From: Mongoliimonas terrestris
Lineage (GTDB): Bacteria; Pseudomonadota; Alphaproteobacteria; Rhizobiales; Pleomorphomonadaceae
DNA: 64,000 bases
Reading direction: 5' to 3'
Assembly: GCF_001927285.1 (NCBI RefSeq)
Contig: NZ_MSIG01000005.1
Span: 1 to 64,000, forward strand
Below, piece after piece: positions 36,626 through 47,343 of the stretch. Numbering within the stretch: the first letter of the stretch is position 1; each line of letters begins with the position of its first letter. Position numbers and translations under genes: made by a program. The notes beneath the pieces were generated by a model that was not told the origin of the DNA, ran no database searches, and saw nothing but the letters and a program-made list of their open reading frames with translations.

Positions 36626-36709
36626 ATGAGCATGACCAGAAGCCTCGACGTGTTGGTCGTCTGTGCGGCGTTCGTTTTCGTGGGCGCCATCATCCTCGGC
36701 GCCTTCTAG
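36626..36709 (+). CDS. Possible 27-residue single-span membrane peptide
   Basis: The frame reads MSMTRSLDVLVVCAAFVFVG followed by AIILGAF and a TAG. It is a textbook single transmembrane helix with a positively charged, cytoplasm-facing N-terminus. An AGAGG purine site lies about 11 bases upstream, and AT-rich sequence with a perfect inverted repeat precedes it. No other frame is plausible in the kilobase around it. I think similar mini-proteins occur in rhizobia but cannot confirm a match. It is too short for routine gene calling. Confidence 0.5.
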   Translation: MSMTRSLDVLVVCAAFVFVGAIILGAF

Positions 36710-37285
36710 AACCGCGCCGCCACGAAGACGACAGGCCTCGCGAAGGGCCGCCGGATCCGCGCCCTCAAGGGCGTTGCCGGTCGGGCAAGCAGGCCAACGG
36801 GTTCGGTCCGCGGGTTGAGGCATCCGCGTCGAGCCTGACGATCCCGAACGCGGCACCCTTGCCGCGTTCGCTTGGGCCGGCCGGGCAGCCACCCGGCCAG
36901 ACGGCTCCGCCAATCCCGCCGCCGGCACCGCCGCTTTCGGATGGGATGAGAGCCCGGCTCAACAGGCCCCGGCGTTCTGCCAGGGGGCTTCCAGCCAATC
37001 GGACCGCCCGTCACAAGGGCGGCCACACAAGGGGCGATGCCCCGTCGGATCCGTCGATGACGACGTGTCCCACGATGGGCCGCTCGGCCGATGCCGTGTC
37101 CTGAAACACGGCTGTCCGCCACGCCCCGACCGCGGCCAGAACGGTCCGCGGCCCCGCGCCCGCCGGCACCGGCCTTTTGCCGGAACGCCTCGGTGCGCCC
37201 GAGCTTCCCTCGTTTGGCCGGCTTGGAGGCCGGCCGAACGAGCCTATCCTGGCGGGCTGTCGGCTCGCCGGACGATCGGCCCCGA
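36710..37285. other. Gene-poor interval with a strong hairpin
   Basis: No convincing protein gene is seen in this 576-bp stretch. It contains a perfect 11-bp hairpin at 36845-36870 (CGAACGCGGCA, CCCT loop, TGCCGCGTTCG) but without a T-run. It could be a terminator for the mini-gene transcript or part of a small RNA. Confidence 0.4.
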
Positions 37286-37552
37286 TCAGGCGGCGAAGAC
37301 GAACCGCTCCACCTGCGCGCGGCGGCCGTCGAACCGGCCGAAGGCGTGGGCGGTGATCGCCGTGTCGGCGCCCTTCAGCACGACGCGGGCAGTGCTGTCG
37401 AACAGGCAGTCGATGGTGGAGATGGAGTTGGCGTCGGCCTCGATCCGCTCGATCTCGAGCATGCGGCCGTCGGCGACCTTGGCCCATTCGGACGTGGATT
37501 GGAGGGGGAAACGGCTGACGGCTTCGGCAATGAGCAACTTGGTCGAGTCCAT
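37286..37552 (-). CDS. Small conserved-looking hypothetical protein
   Basis: This 88-residue protein (MDSTKLLIAEAVSRFPLQST...) is balanced in composition, has no signal or membrane segment and contains two cysteine-poor beta-rich stretches (MLEIERIEADANSISTIDCL and TARVVLKGADTAITAHAFG). AGGA lies five bases before the ATG. I do not recognise the family. The 405-bp space upstream (37553-37957) holds no gene but carries an 18-bp inverted repeat, CACATCC-GAAG-GGATGTG, at 37727-37744, which may control it. Confidence 0.6.
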   Translation of the reverse strand: MDSTKLLIAEAVSRFPLQSTSEWAKVADGRMLEIERIEADANSISTIDCLFDSTARVVLKGADTAITAHAFGRFDGRRAQVERFVFAA

Positions 37553-37726
37553 GGGTCCTGTATCCTGAAACGCCACGATGAATATGAGCCATCGTCGGGC
37601 GGACGCGTTCTTTTCCGCCTAATGGCGACGAATCTGTGGCGGATGTTCCCCCGAAAATCCGGGGTTTCCGCCACCACCATCAATAAAACATTGCTGGATT
37701 AGACCGCGTTCCTCTGTGCTTTTCAT

Positions 37727-37744
37727 CACATCCGAAGGGATGTG
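37727..37744. promoter_or_regulatory. Inverted repeat in the 37553-37957 gap
   Basis: CACATCC-GAAG-GGATGTG has perfect 7-bp arms and lies about 180 bp upstream of the 88-residue gene, in one of the few AT-richer parts of the window. The gap otherwise shows no gene. Confidence 0.35.
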
Positions 37745-37957
37745 TGGAATGTGCCTATCTGGATCGCGATTCCTGTCGATTCTGTGGCGTCCGGGGCACA
37801 AGTCGCTTTCATTCACCAACCCTAACGAAAGATCGGTGAAATCCCGAGCGGGCGCGCGAAAACCGCCGCCGGCCGCTGCCGACGACGGTCGCCAAGTGCG
37901 CAGGGCCATGTCGCGGCCCGCGAAGAGGGAAATCTGCAAGCCGGCGAACCGTCGCCG

Positions 37958-40900
37958 TCAGTCCGGCGGGCCGTAGCCGCCGCCGGTCGGCGTGCGCACG
38001 ATCACCGCCTCGCCGGCCGCCACCAGGGTCTCGTCGCTGCCCTGCAGCGTCTCCAGCGTGCCGTCCTGCCGGCGCACCAGGGTGGCGCCCACTTCGCCCG
38101 GATCGCCGCCCTCCAGCCCGTGCGGCGGCACCCGCCGGTGCGACGACAGGATGGCGAGCGTCAGCGTCTCCAGGAAGCGGATGGTCCGCTCGGTGCCGCT
38201 GCCGGCCGACCAGCGGCCCCGCCCGCCGGACCCGCGGCGGATGTGGAAATCCTCCAGCACCACCGGGAAGCGGGCCTCCAGCACTTCCGGGTCGGTCAGG
38301 CGCGAGTTGGTCATGTGGGTGTGCACCCCGTCCGTGCCGTCGAAACCGGGCCCGGCGGAGGACCCCGAACAGATCGTCTCGTAATACTGGTAGCGCCCGT
38401 CGCCGAAGGTCAGGTTGTTCATGGTGCCCTGGGCGGCGGCCATGGCTTTCAGCGCGCCGAACAGGCAGTCGGTCACGTGCTGGCTCGTCTCCACGTTGCC
38501 GGCCACCACGGCCGCCGGCCACTCCGGCTTCAGCATGGAGCCATCCGGCACCAGGATCTCGATGGGCCTCAGGCACCCCGCGTTCATGGGGATGTCGTCC
38601 TCCACCATCACGCGGAAGCAGTAGAGCACCGCCGCCCGGGTCACCGGCTCGGGCGCGTTGAAGTTCGTCGGCCGCTGGCCGCTCGTGCCGGTGAAGTCCA
38701 CCGTCGCCGAGCGGGTCTCACGGTTCACCCGGATGGCCACCTTGATCACGGCGCCGTCGTCCATCTCCACCTGGAAGCTGCTGTCGGTCAGCCGGTCGAT
38801 CACCCGGCGCACGCTCTCCTCGGCATTGTCCTGCACGTGGCCCATGTAGGCCTCCACCACCGGCAGGGAGAAGTGGCGCACCATCTTGCCCAGTTCGGCG
38901 ACGCCCTTCTCGTTGGCGGCGATCTGCGCCTTCAGGTCGGCCACGTTCTGCGCCACGTTGCGCACCGGGTGGGCATGCTCGGTCAGAAGCCGCACCAGTT
39001 CCGGCTCGCGGAAGCGCCCGTCCGTGCCGTCCACCAGCAGGAAGTTGTCGATCAGCACGCCTTCCTCGTCCACCGTGGTGGCGCGCGGCGTCATGGACCC
39101 CGGCGCCGCCCCGCCGATGTCCGCGTGGTGGCCGCGGCTTGCCACGTAGAAGAGAAGCTCCGCGCCGTCCTCGTCGAACACCGGCGTCACCACCGTGATG
39201 TCCGGCAGGTGTGTGCCGCCGTTGTAGGGCGCGTTCAGCGCATAGACGTCGCCGGGCCGCAGGTCCGTCCCGTTCGCCCGGATCACCGCCTCCACGGACC
39301 GGTCCATCGACCCCAGGTGCACCGGCATGTGCGGCGCGTTGGCGACGAGCCGGCCCTCCCGGTCGAACACCGCGCAGGAGAAGTCCAGCCGCTCCTTGAT
39401 GTTCACCGACGAGGCTGTGTTCTGCAGCGTCACGCCCATCTGCTCGGCGATCGACATGAAGAGGTTGTTGAACACCTCCAGCATCACCGGGTCGGCGCTG
39501 GTGCCGATGGGCTGGGCCCGTTCCATGGCCTCCACGCGGCTCAGCACCACGTGGTTGCGCGCGGTGATCTCGGCGCGCCAGCCCGGTTCCACCACGACGG
39601 TCTGGTGCGGCTCGATCAGGAGAGCGGGGCCAGGCACCTGCTGGCCGGGGCTCAGCCTGTCGCGCGTCACCACCGGCGCCGTCCGCCACCGGCCGGCGGA
39701 GAAGAAGCGCGTCACCGTGATGGGCTCCGGCGCGTCGGCGGTAAGGGCGTAGGGTGCGTCCGGCGCCGGTCCCAGCCGCTCGTCCGCCGCCTCCACCTCG
39801 GCCGCCTCCACCACGATGGCCCGGTCCGGGAAGAGGAAGCCGAAGCGCGCCTTGTGGGCGGCCTCGAACGCCGCCACGGCCGCGCCCGGGTCGAAGTCCT
39901 GAAAGCCGATCGGCAGCGGGCTGTCCGTCCCGTCGTACTTCAGGTGCAGCACCGGCCGCCAGCCCACCATGTCGGCGGGCACGCCCTGGGCGATCAGCTC
40001 GTCCACCGCTTCGGTCGCCAGAAGGTCGATGGCGGCCTTGAGGTCCGCCATGTGGTCCTCGTCGAACGGCCGCGCCACCGCCCGGCTGCGGTTGGAGCGG
40101 ATCGCCGCCAGCCCCATGCCGTAGGCTGAGAGCACCCCGGAGAAGGCGTGCACGAACACCCGCGTCATGCCGAGCGCGTCCGCCACCGCGCAGGCGTGCT
40201 GGCCGCCGGCCCCGCCGAACGTGGTCAGCGTGTAGCCCGTCACGTCGTGGCCGCGCTGCACCGAGATGGTCTTGATGGCGTTCGCCATGTTGGCCGTGGC
40301 GATCGCCAGGAAGCCGTCCGCCACCGCCTCCGGCGCACGCCCGTCGCCGATCCGCTCGGCAAGGTCCGCGAAGGCCGCCCGCACGCTCTCCGCGTCCAGC
40401 GTCCGGTCGCGCCCGCGGCCGAAGATGGCGGGAAAGAAGTCCGGCTGCAGCTTGCCCACCATCACGTTGGCGTCGGTCACCGTCAGCGGCCCGCCGCGCC
40501 GGTAGCTCATCGGCCCCGGGTCGGCGCCCGCGCTGTCCGGTCCCACCCGGAAGCGCGCGCCGTCGAAGTGCAGGATGGAGCCGCCCCCCGCCGCCACCGT
40601 GTGGATGCGCATCATCGGCGCGCGCATGCGCACGCCCGCCACCTCCGTCTCGAAGGCCCGCTCGTATTCGCCGTCGAAGTGCGACACGTCCGTCGACGTG
40701 CCGCCCATGTCGAAGCCGATCACCTTGGCAAAGCCGGAGAGCCGCGCCGTCTCCACCGCCCCCACCACGCCGCCCGCCGGGCCGGACAGGATGGCGTCCT
40801 TGCCTTGGAAGAGGTCGGCGGAGGTCAGCCCGCCCGCCGACGTCATGAAGTAGAGCCGCGGCCGCTCTCCTTCGGTGCGCTCTCCCTCCGTGCTCTCGTC

Positions 40901-41605
40901 GTCGTTGCCGATCGCCGCCGCCACCGTGTTCACGTAGCGCCTGAGAATCGGTGACAGGTAGGCGTCCACCACCGTGGTGTCGCCCCGCCCGACCAGCTTC
41001 ATCAGCGGCGAGACCTCGTGGCTGACCGAGACCTGGCCGAAGCCCATGGACCGCGCCACCTCGGCCACCCGCGCCTCGTGCTCGGGAAAGGCGTAGGCGT
41101 GCATGAACACGATCGCCACCGCCTCGATGCCGTCCGCCGCCGCCGCGTCGAGTGCCGCCCGCACGGCGCCGAGATCCGGCTCCGCCTCCACGGTGCCGTC
41201 CGCCCGCACCCGCTCGGCCACCTCCACCACGCGCTCGTAGAGAAGGTCCGGCTTGACGATCTTCTTCGCAAAGATATCCGGCCGCGCCTGGTAGCCGATC
41301 TCCAGCGCGTCCCGGAAACCCTTCGTGACGAGGAGCAGCGTCCGCGCGCCCTTGCGCTCCAGAAGCGCGTTGGTGGCGACCGTGGTGCCCATCTTCACCG
41401 CGCCGATCCGCCCGGCGGGCAGCGGAGCGTCGGCCGGAACGCCGAGGAGTTCGCGGATGCCCTGCAGCGCCGCATCCGGATAGGCCTCCGGGTTCACCGA
41501 CAGCAGCTTCTTCGCCGTCAGCGCGCCGTCCGGTCTCCGCGCCACGATGTCCGTGAAGGTGCCGCCCCGGTCGATCCAGAAGTCCCACCGCCCGACGTCG
41601 TTCAT
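37958..41605 (-). CDS. 5-oxoprolinase, ATP-hydrolysing, single-chain type
   Basis: Opens 5-oxoproline (pyroglutamate) to glutamate using ATP; related enzymes open hydantoins. The 1215-residue chain fuses an HyuA-like half (about 1-690) to an HyuB-like half (about 700-1210). The first half shows the ATPase-fold motifs [13 protein letters not shown], the [16 protein letters not shown] loop and [12 protein letters not shown]. The second begins at [15 protein letters not shown] and includes [21 protein letters not shown] and the glycine-rich end PTGGGYGPP. Length matches eukaryote-like bacterial 5-oxoprolinases (about 1200). The start at 41605 gives the typical N-terminus. It is followed upstream by a DMT exporter gene on the same strand. 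N-methylhydantoinase remains a less likely alternative. Confidence 0.9.
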   Translation of the reverse strand: MNDVGRWDFWIDRGGTFTDIVARRPDGALTAKKLLSVNPEAYPDAALQGIRELLGVPADAPLPAGRIGAVKMGTTVATNALLERKGARTLLLVTKGFRDALEIGYQARPDIFAKKIVKPDLLYERVVEVAERVRADGTVEAEPDLGAVRAALDAAAADGIEAVAIVFMHAYAFPEHEARVAEVARSMGFGQVSVSHEVSPLMKLVGRGDTTVVDAYLSPILRRYVNTVAAAIGNDDESTEGERTEGERPRLYFMTSAGGLTSADLFQGKDAILSGPAGGVVGAVETARLSGFAKVIGFDMGGTSTDVSHFDGEYERAFETEVAGVRMRAPMMRIHTVAAGGGSILHFDGARFRVGPDSAGADPGPMSYRRGGPLTVTDANVMVGKLQPDFFPAIFGRGRDRTLDAESVRAAFADLAERIGDGRAPEAVADGFLAIATANMANAIKTISVQRGHDVTGYTLTTFGGAGGQHACAVADALGMTRVFVHAFSGVLSAYGMGLAAIRSNRSRAVARPFDEDHMADLKAAIDLLATEAVDELIAQGVPADMVGWRPVLHLKYDGTDSPLPIGFQDFDPGAAVAAFEAAHKARFGFLFPDRAIVVEAAEVEAADERLGPAPDAPYALTADAPEPITVTRFFSAGRWRTAPVVTRDRLSPGQQVPGPALLIEPHQTVVVEPGWRAEITARNHVVLSRVEAMERAQPIGTSADPVMLEVFNNLFMSIAEQMGVTLQNTASSVNIKERLDFSCAVFDREGRLVANAPHMPVHLGSMDRSVEAVIRANGTDLRPGDVYALNAPYNGGTHLPDITVVTPVFDEDGAELLFYVASRGHHADIGGAAPGSMTPRATTVDEEGVLIDNFLLVDGTDGRFREPELVRLLTEHAHPVRNVAQNVADLKAQIAANEKGVAELGKMVRHFSLPVVEAYMGHVQDNAEESVRRVIDRLTDSSFQVEMDDGAVIKVAIRVNRETRSATVDFTGTSGQRPTNFNAPEPVTRAAVLYCFRVMVEDDIPMNAGCLRPIEILVPDGSMLKPEWPAAVVAGNVETSQHVTDCLFGALKAMAAAQGTMNNLTFGDGRYQYYETICSGSSAGPGFDGTDGVHTHMTNSRLTDPEVLEARFPVVLEDFHIRRGSGGRGRWSAGSGTERTIRFLETLTLAILSSHRRVPPHGLEGGDPGEVGATLVRRQDGTLETLQGSDETLVAAGEAVIVRTPTGGGYGPPD

Positions 41606-41665
41606 GGATGCACCTTTAACGCTTTGCCAACCGACTCGACACGACGGCGCGGGCAAGGTCAACCG

Positions 41666-42580
41666 TCATGCCGCACTGCGGCGCGACACCGCCGCACGCC
41701 GTGCGAGCAGCACCACCGCCATCACGGCCAGGGCAAAACCGAGGGTCGTGCCATCGATCGTCTCGCCGAGGAGGGCGGCCGAGACGGCGAGCGTCACGAA
41801 GGTCTGCAGGAGCTGCACCTGCCCGACCCGCGCCACCCCGCCGATGGCAAGGCCGGCGTTCCAGAAGAAGAAGCCGATGAAGACCGAGAACACCGCCACG
41901 TAGAGGAGGGCGCCCACCGCCGCGCCGGGTGCCGCCGCGTAGTCCGGCCGGAACAGGAACAGCGACCCGGTCACCGTCACCGGCGCCATCAGCACCAGCG
42001 CCCAGGAGATCGCCTCCCAGCCCGACACCCAGCGCCCCGCCCGGGCGAACAGCGCATATCCGGTCGAGGCCGCCACCACCGAAAGCACGAGGAAGACGTC
42101 GCCTGCCCCCATGGAGGCGTCGGTCGTGCGCAGCGGGAAGGCGAGCACCAGGCCGGCGCCGACCAGGCTCCACACCCAGAAGAGCGCCGACGGCCGCTCG
42201 CCGTTGATCACCACCGCGGCGATCGAGGTGGCGAGCGGCAGGAGCCCCAGCACCACGCCCCCGTGCGCGGCCGGCACCGTCGTCATGGCAACGGCGGAGA
42301 AGATCGGAAAGCCGATCACCGTCATCAGCGCCGCCATGGCGAGCGTCGGCCAGGCGGCCCGCGGCGGCGGTCGGCGGCGGAGCACCAGGAGCAGGCTCGC
42401 CGCCAGAACCGCCGCGATCCCGGCCCGGCCGAGCGTCACGAACCACGGGTCGAAGGTCGCCACCGCGATCCGCGTCATCGGCAGCGTGGCGCCGAAGATG
42501 GCGATGCCCACGAACCCGAGCGCGAAGCCGAGAAGGTCGCGGTGGCTGGCGGGCGGCGTGGCAACGTCGACGTCGGACAT
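41666..42580 (-). CDS. EamA/DMT-family transporter
   Basis: The 304-residue protein contains ten predicted membrane helices arranged as two EamA repeats (about 15-145 and 160-295), with characteristic FVTLGRAGIAAVLA and LLGETIDGTTLGFALAVMAVVLL ends. Members export metabolites, often amino acids. It starts 60 bp upstream of and in line with the 5-oxoprolinase gene, so the two are probably cotranscribed, suggesting a related amino-acid substrate. The chosen ATG gives a short cytoplasmic N-terminus; an earlier ATG adds 34 residues of low-complexity sequence and is less likely. Confidence 0.88.
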   Translation of the reverse strand: MSDVDVATPPASHRDLLGFALGFVGIAIFGATLPMTRIAVATFDPWFVTLGRAGIAAVLAASLLLVLRRRPPPRAAWPTLAMAALMTVIGFPIFSAVAMTTVPAAHGGVVLGLLPLATSIAAVVINGERPSALFWVWSLVGAGLVLAFPLRTTDASMGAGDVFLVLSVVAASTGYALFARAGRWVSGWEAISWALVLMAPVTVTGSLFLFRPDYAAAPGAAVGALLYVAVFSVFIGFFFWNAGLAIGGVARVGQVQLLQTFVTLAVSAALLGETIDGTTLGFALAVMAVVLLARRAAVSRRSAA

Positions 42581-42805
42581 GATCACCAAGGGCGGTTGGG
42601 ACGGCGGAACGGCCCGCGTCCGCGAAGGCGGGATGCTTCCATCGCCCGTCCGCGACGGTAAGGAAACCCCGTGTCCCGGCACAGCACCTTTGCTCTGGCG
42701 GCGTGCCTCGCGTCGACGCGCGCCGGTACGGACGACGGATTACGAATTCGGTAACCGTCGCGTGCGAAAACATCCCTAACCGTTCGTTTGCGTTCGAGGT
42801 GCGTC

Positions 42806-43273
42806 ATGGCTGTCGGCAAGTCCTACGGCTACCGGGCCGGATATCAGCCGATCCGAACCCCGTCCTACACACCCCAGCTCTACGGCACCGCCGGCAAGTG
42901 GTCCGCGGAGGCCGTCCGCTCGCGCGGCGTGACCTCCACCAACGCGGCGGACCTCTTCTTCGGTCCGGCCCAGAGCGGCACCGACTGGGCCGCCGCCTTC
43001 CTCACCGCCAGCAGCACCGACAGCGCCTTCCAGGACTACGTGAAGCGCAACCACGAGAAGTTTACCGGCGGCGTGCTGGAGGCCATGCTCACCCAGGCGG
43101 ACCTGGTCGACTGGTACCAGGCGGAGCAGAAGGCCAAGATCGCCGAGCTCACCGAGAGCATCGCGGCGAACTCCGAAGGGCTCGACCTCTCCCCGGACGC
43201 CCTCGGCGTCGACGCGGAGGCGGTGGCCGACGGCGAAGAGGCGACCCCGAAGGGCGTCGACATCACCGTCTGA
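42806..43273 (+). CDS. Hypothetical protein
   Basis: The 155-residue protein has an N-terminal Tyr/Pro-rich region (GKSYGYRAGYQPIRTPSYTPQLYG), a middle helical region (about 75-125) and an acidic C-terminus. GAGGT lies six bases before the ATG. There is no signal peptide, membrane segment or recognisable domain. It is divergent from the DMT transporter gene. It appears coding because of its strong third-position GC bias and ribosome site; I cannot assign a function. Confidence 0.65.
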   Translation: MAVGKSYGYRAGYQPIRTPSYTPQLYGTAGKWSAEAVRSRGVTSTNAADLFFGPAQSGTDWAAAFLTASSTDSAFQDYVKRNHEKFTGGVLEAMLTQADLVDWYQAEQKAKIAELTESIAANSEGLDLSPDALGVDAEAVADGEEATPKGVDITV

Positions 43274-43406
43274 GCGATCCCCGCCCTCGGACTCACGGCC
43301 TGATCGCCCAGCCGTGATTTCCGAACGGGCGGCATGGGCTCCATGATGCACGAGGCGAAGGAACGCGGCGCACGCGGGCTCTCGCGCAACGCCGCTGGAT
43401 CCCGTA

Positions 43407-44126
43407 ATGTTCGCCCTCATGAGCCTCTGGTCCCGTCTCTCCGAAATCCTTGCTCGGCTGCCGCTGGCCGACGCCATCGCGCCGGTCATCGACAAGGTGG
43501 CGGAAGCCCTGAAGAGCAGCCTCGGCACCGAGGCCCGCCGCCAGGTCGCCTTCACGGTGTCCATGATCGCGCTGTCCGCCAAGATGGCGAAGGCCGACGG
43601 CGTCGTCACCGAGGACGAGGTCGGCGTCGTCCGCCGCCTGTTCGAGGTGCCGGAGGCCGAGCGGCGCAACGTCGCCCGCCTCTTCAACCTCGCCAAGCAG
43701 GACGTGGCGGGCTTTGAATCCTACGCCCGCAAGATCCAGGGCCTTCACGCCGACGAGCCCATGCTGCTGGAGGACATCGTCGACGGCCTGTTCGTCATCG
43801 CCAAGGCGGACGGCATCGTCCACGAGCGCGAGCTCGATTTCCTGGAGACGGTGGCGGAGATCTTCCAGGTCGCCCCCCAGGCCTTCGTGCGCATCCAGGC
43901 CCGCCACGTGCGCGTCGGCGACTTCGACCCCTACATGGTCCTCGGCGTTCCCCGCGGCGCCACGCCCGACGAGGTCAAGTCCGCCTACCGCAAGCTCGCC
44001 TCCGAGCACCACCCGGACCGCCTCGTCGCCCGCGGCGTCCCCGCCGAGTGCATCCGTCTCGCCACCGACCGCATGGCCTCCCTCAACCGCGCCTACGACC
44101 TCATCTCCCGCGGCGTCCCCGCCTGA
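43407..44126 (+). CDS. TerB-like plus DnaJ domain protein (soluble DjlA-like)
   Basis: The 239-residue protein joins a TerB/tellurite-resistance-type helical domain (about 40-160, with the acidic motifs [11 protein letters not shown] and [11 protein letters not shown] at repeat ends) to a C-terminal J domain (about 170-239) with the HPD tripeptide in SEHHPDRL. J domains stimulate Hsp70 ATPase. This matches the DjlA layout but lacks the membrane anchor of E. coli DjlA. A second ATG 12 bases later is possible. No clear ribosome site is seen. Confidence 0.88.
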   Translation: MFALMSLWSRLSEILARLPLADAIAPVIDKVAEALKSSLGTEARRQVAFTVSMIALSAKMAKADGVVTEDEVGVVRRLFEVPEAERRNVARLFNLAKQDVAGFESYARKIQGLHADEPMLLEDIVDGLFVIAKADGIVHERELDFLETVAEIFQVAPQAFVRIQARHVRVGDFDPYMVLGVPRGATPDEVKSAYRKLASEHHPDRLVARGVPAECIRLATDRMASLNRAYDLISRGVPA

Positions 44127-44236
44127 GGGGAGGGCGAAGGCCCGGGTGCTGGGAACGGGGCGGTCCAAGGTAGGGTCGCGCGCGAGACCGCTCCGGCCCG
44201 GACGCGCACCGCCAACCGTTCCACCTCCTCCACGAT

Positions 44237-44320
44237 CGTCATGGTCCGTGCAGGCGGACCACCCACGCATTCTTTTTGCCCCCCAATGCGTGGCTGGTCT
44301 GCCTAGAGCAGACCATGACG
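44237..44320. repeat. Family B inverted-repeat element
   Basis: Ends CGTCATGGTCC and GACCATGACG are inverted, enclosing a second nested pair (GGCGGACCACCCACGCAT and ATGCGTGGCTGGTCTGCC). Related elements are at 47344 and in the 61.6-62.8 kb array. With the family-A copy at 44387-44487 it fills the 548-bp gap before ribH, which has no gene. Confidence 0.8.
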
Positions 44321-44386
44321 ACGCAGGAACTGAACCGCGCTGCCATGCACCGCCTTGTTCAGATAACCACCCCATTGCATGCAGCT

Positions 44387-44487
44387 CGTCACCCCGGCGA
44401 AAGCCGGGGCCCAACCGACCGAACCATCATCCGCGCGGCCGAACACCGGTCGCCGTCGGCTGGATCCCGACTTCCGTCGGGATGACG
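44387..44487. repeat. REP-type bipartite palindrome (family A)
   Basis: Facing modules GTCACCCCGGCGAAAGCCGG and a reverse-complement form ending GTCGGGATGACG lie about 50 bp apart, as at 86-189. Confidence 0.8.
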
Positions 44488-44674
44488 TCCAAACCATCCC
44501 CCCACCCGCTCCACTCTCCGCCCAACCAACCATCGCCACCCCCCGATGGTCCTTGTCCCCAGCCCCGGCGACACTCCGCCTCCCGCCCCGCCGGGCTGCC
44601 CGGCGCCCATCCCCCTGGACAAATCGCACCGGCCGTGGTCTTTCCCGGCCAACCAGCACAGAAGGACATACCCC

Positions 44675-45127
44675 ATGGCCGACGCGGCCCCGCACCTGCT
44701 CGTCATCGACGCGCGGTTCTACGAAGACCTTTCGGACGAGCTTCTCGCCGGCGCCACCGAGGCGCTCGCGGCGCGCGGCGCCACCTGGGACCGCATCGCC
44801 GTGCCGGGCGTCCTGGAGATCCCGGCCGCCCTCGCCATGGCGCTCGACGCGGTCGAGGACGGCACCGTGGAATACGACGGCTACGTCCTCCTCGGCGTCG
44901 TCATCCGCGGCGAGACCACCCACTACGAGATCGTCTCCAACGAGTCCGCGCGCGTGATCATGGAACTGGTCGTCAGCGAGAGCCTCGCCCTCGGCAACGG
45001 CATCCTCACCGTGGAGAACGGCGAGCAGGCCTGGGCCCGGGCACGGCGCAGCGACAAGAACAAGGGCGCCGCTGCCGCCGAGGCGGCCCTGGCGATGATC
45101 GACGTACGGACGAAATTCGGATCCTGA
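44675..45127 (+). CDS. ribH: 6,7-dimethyl-8-ribityllumazine synthase
   Basis: Penultimate step of riboflavin synthesis, joining the aminouracil and a four-carbon phosphate. The 150-residue protein has the lumazine-synthase blocks [28 protein letters not shown] with its catalytic histidine, and [20 protein letters not shown] lies eight bases before the ATG. It is followed five bases later by nusB, the common ribH-nusB-thiL order in alphaproteobacteria. No other rib gene is in the window. Confidence 0.95.
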   Translation: MADAAPHLLVIDARFYEDLSDELLAGATEALAARGATWDRIAVPGVLEIPAALAMALDAVEDGTVEYDGYVLLGVVIRGETTHYEIVSNESARVIMELVVSESLALGNGILTVENGEQAWARARRSDKNKGAAAAEAALAMIDVRTKFGS

Positions 45128-45132
45128 CACCC

Positions 45133-45687
45133 ATGAGCGACCCTCAAGGCACGGACCGGCGCCAAGGCCCGGCCGCCGGTTCGGGCCGGTCGGCCGAGCC
45201 GCGCCCCGCCAACCAGCGCGGCGCGGCGCGCCTTGCCGCCGTCCAGGCCCTCTACCAGCTGGAGATCGGCGGCGAGGACATCGTTTCCGTCGTCACCGAG
45301 TTCGAGGCCTTCCGCCTCGGCAAGGAGATCGACGGCGTGGAGTACCGCCAGGCCGACCCGGCCTGGTTCCGCGACATCGTGTCGGGCGTCGTCGGCGAGC
45401 AGCGGCGCATCGACCCGATGGTGCACACCGCCCTCGTGGAGGACTGGCCCCTGAAGCGGGTGGACGCCACCTTGCGGGCCATCCTGCGCTGCGGCACCTA
45501 CGAGCTGATGAAGCGCCCTGACGTGCCCGGCAAGGTGATCATCACCGAGTATATCGACGTCGCCCGCGCCTTCTTCACCGAGGACGAGCCCAAGCTCGTC
45601 AACGGCGTGCTGGACCGCATCGCCCACGAGGTCCGCGCCGACGAGTTCCCGAAGCCGCCCGGAGCCGCCCCCGGAGCCGCCTCTTGA
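45133..45687 (+). CDS. nusB: Transcription antitermination factor NusB
   Basis: Part of the complex that prevents premature termination in rRNA operons. The 184-residue protein has the all-helical NusB fold ([14 protein letters not shown] near the N-terminus, [13 protein letters not shown] and [14 protein letters not shown] later) after a disordered N-terminal tail of about 27 residues. It overlaps thiL by four bases. Confidence 0.95.
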   Translation: MSDPQGTDRRQGPAAGSGRSAEPRPANQRGAARLAAVQALYQLEIGGEDIVSVVTEFEAFRLGKEIDGVEYRQADPAWFRDIVSGVVGEQRRIDPMVHTALVEDWPLKRVDATLRAILRCGTYELMKRPDVPGKVIITEYIDVARAFFTEDEPKLVNGVLDRIAHEVRADEFPKPPGAAPGAAS

Positions 45688-46742
45688 CGGGCGCCGGCGA
45701 TCGCCCGCCGGACGCCGCCGGCGCGGACACCCGTCCCGGCGAGTTCGAGCTGATCGCCCGCGTGTTCGCGCCGCTGGCCGGGGAGGGCGCCCTCGGCCTC
45801 GTGGACGACGCGGCCGGCTTCGCGCCGCCGCCCGGCCACGACCTCGTCCTCACCAAGGACGCGCTCGCCGCCGACGTGCACTTCTTCCGTGCCGACCCGT
45901 GGGACGCGGTCGCCCGCAAGGCCCTCCGGGTCAACCTCTCCGACCTCGCCTCCAAGGGCGCCGAGCCCGTCGGCTACCTGCTCGGCCTCGGCCTGCCCTC
46001 CGACTGGACGCTCGCCGACGTGGACGCCTTCGGCCGGGGCCTTGCCGCCGACCAGGCTGAATACGGCATCCGCCTCTTCGGCGGCGACACCATCCGCTCG
46101 CCGGACCGGCTCGTCCTCTCCGTCACCGCCATCGGCACCGTCCCGGCCGGCCGCATGGTCCGGCGCGGCGGCGCCTGCCCGGGCGACCTGATCGTCGTCA
46201 CCGGTACCATCGGCGACGCCGCTCTCGGCCTCGCGCTCCGGCTCGACCCGGACCTCGCCGCCCGCGTCGGCCTGCCGGACGCCGATCGCGACCATCTGCT
46301 CGACCGCTACCTGCTGCCGCAGCCGCGCACCGCCGTCGCCGCCGCCGTGCTTGCCCACGCGTCTGGCGCCATGGACATCTCCGATGGCCTCGTCGGCGAC
46401 CTCGCCAAGATGGCCGCGGCCTCGTCCGCCCACATCCAGATCGACGCCGCCCTCGTGCCGCTGTCGGAAGCTGCCCGCGCCGCCATCGCCCGCCTGGAAG
46501 GCCACCAGGGCGACGCCGGCGTGCCCGCCGACCCGCTCCGCACCGCGCTCACCGGCGGCGACGACTACGAGATCGCCGCGGCCGTGCCGGAGATGCAGGT
46601 GGACGCCTTCGTGGCCGACTGCCTCGCCGCCGGCGTGCCCGCCACCGTCATCGGTCGGGTCACGGCCGGGGAGGGCGTCCGGGTGAACGGGCGCGACAGT
46701 GCCCCGCTCGACCTCGGCGGCGGCAGTTTTCGCCATTTCTGA
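45684..46742 (+). CDS. thiL: Thiamine-monophosphate kinase
   Basis: Phosphorylates thiamine phosphate to the active diphosphate. The 352-residue protein shows the AIR-synthase/ThiL motifs [49 protein letters not shown] and [11 protein letters not shown]. It starts with TTG within the nusB stop (TTGA overlap), which is consistent with coupling. Confidence 0.93.
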   Translation: MTGAGDRPPDAAGADTRPGEFELIARVFAPLAGEGALGLVDDAAGFAPPPGHDLVLTKDALAADVHFFRADPWDAVARKALRVNLSDLASKGAEPVGYLLGLGLPSDWTLADVDAFGRGLAADQAEYGIRLFGGDTIRSPDRLVLSVTAIGTVPAGRMVRRGGACPGDLIVVTGTIGDAALGLALRLDPDLAARVGLPDADRDHLLDRYLLPQPRTAVAAAVLAHASGAMDISDGLVGDLAKMAAASSAHIQIDAALVPLSEAARAAIARLEGHQGDAGVPADPLRTALTGGDDYEIAAAVPEMQVDAFVADCLAAGVPATVIGRVTAGEGVRVNGRDSAPLDLGGGSFRHF

Positions 46743-46901
46743 CAGGCGGTTGGGCCTGACATCTCAGAAACAGAATCCGATCTTTCCGGTGATCCTTGAA
46801 AGCTTCCGCCGCGTGTTCCGCGCCGGTCGAGGCTCAAAGCGAGGATCCATTCGGCCGCACCCCGCGTTGGTCGCGCACGATCCCTGCCGGAGGCGCCCGT
46901 C

Positions 46902-47219
46902 ATGAACCCCGCCAATCTGCAGCTGGAAGGCATCTACACGGTGCTTGCCGCGCTCATCACTGCGTTGGAGCGCAAGCAGATTCTCTCGTCCGCCGAAATC
47001 CTCGACGCGCTCGACGAGGCGGAGCGGTCCATCGAGGCGGACACGCGCCGCGCCGGCGACCTCTCCCACGCCAACCAGGAGGCCGTGCGCTTTCCGGTCC
47101 GCTACATGCGGGCGATCGCCGAGGCGAACGGCCCGTCCGGCCTGAAGGCCGGCGGCGACGGCCGGATGCCCACCTTCGGCGAGGTCGCCACCGCCATCGG
47201 CCGCCGCAAGGACGTCTGA
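46902..47219 (+). CDS. Small hypothetical protein
   Basis: The 105-residue helical protein (QLEGIYTVLAALITALERKQILSSAEILDALDEAERSI) ends with RMPTFGEVATAIGRRKD. GGAGG precedes the ATG. No signal peptide or named domain is recognised. It lies alone after thiL. Confidence 0.7.
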   Translation: MNPANLQLEGIYTVLAALITALERKQILSSAEILDALDEAERSIEADTRRAGDLSHANQEAVRFPVRYMRAIAEANGPSGLKAGGDGRMPTFGEVATAIGRRKDV

Positions 47220-47343
47220 CCGCCGCGGGCACGCGCGCCTTCCGGAGACGGAGAACCGAGCCGGACCGCCGATCCGGGTCGAAGGGCAATAGCTTGATGG
47301 CGCTCGGTTAGGGGCGGGGTGCCGGCGGATGTCCCATCCTCGC

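Noticed and set aside
44374..44384. ATTGCATGCAG near ribH resembling the GntR-type palindrome
   Set aside because: It matches only ten of the core bases, lies in repeat sequence 300 bp before a riboflavin gene and has no pathway connection.
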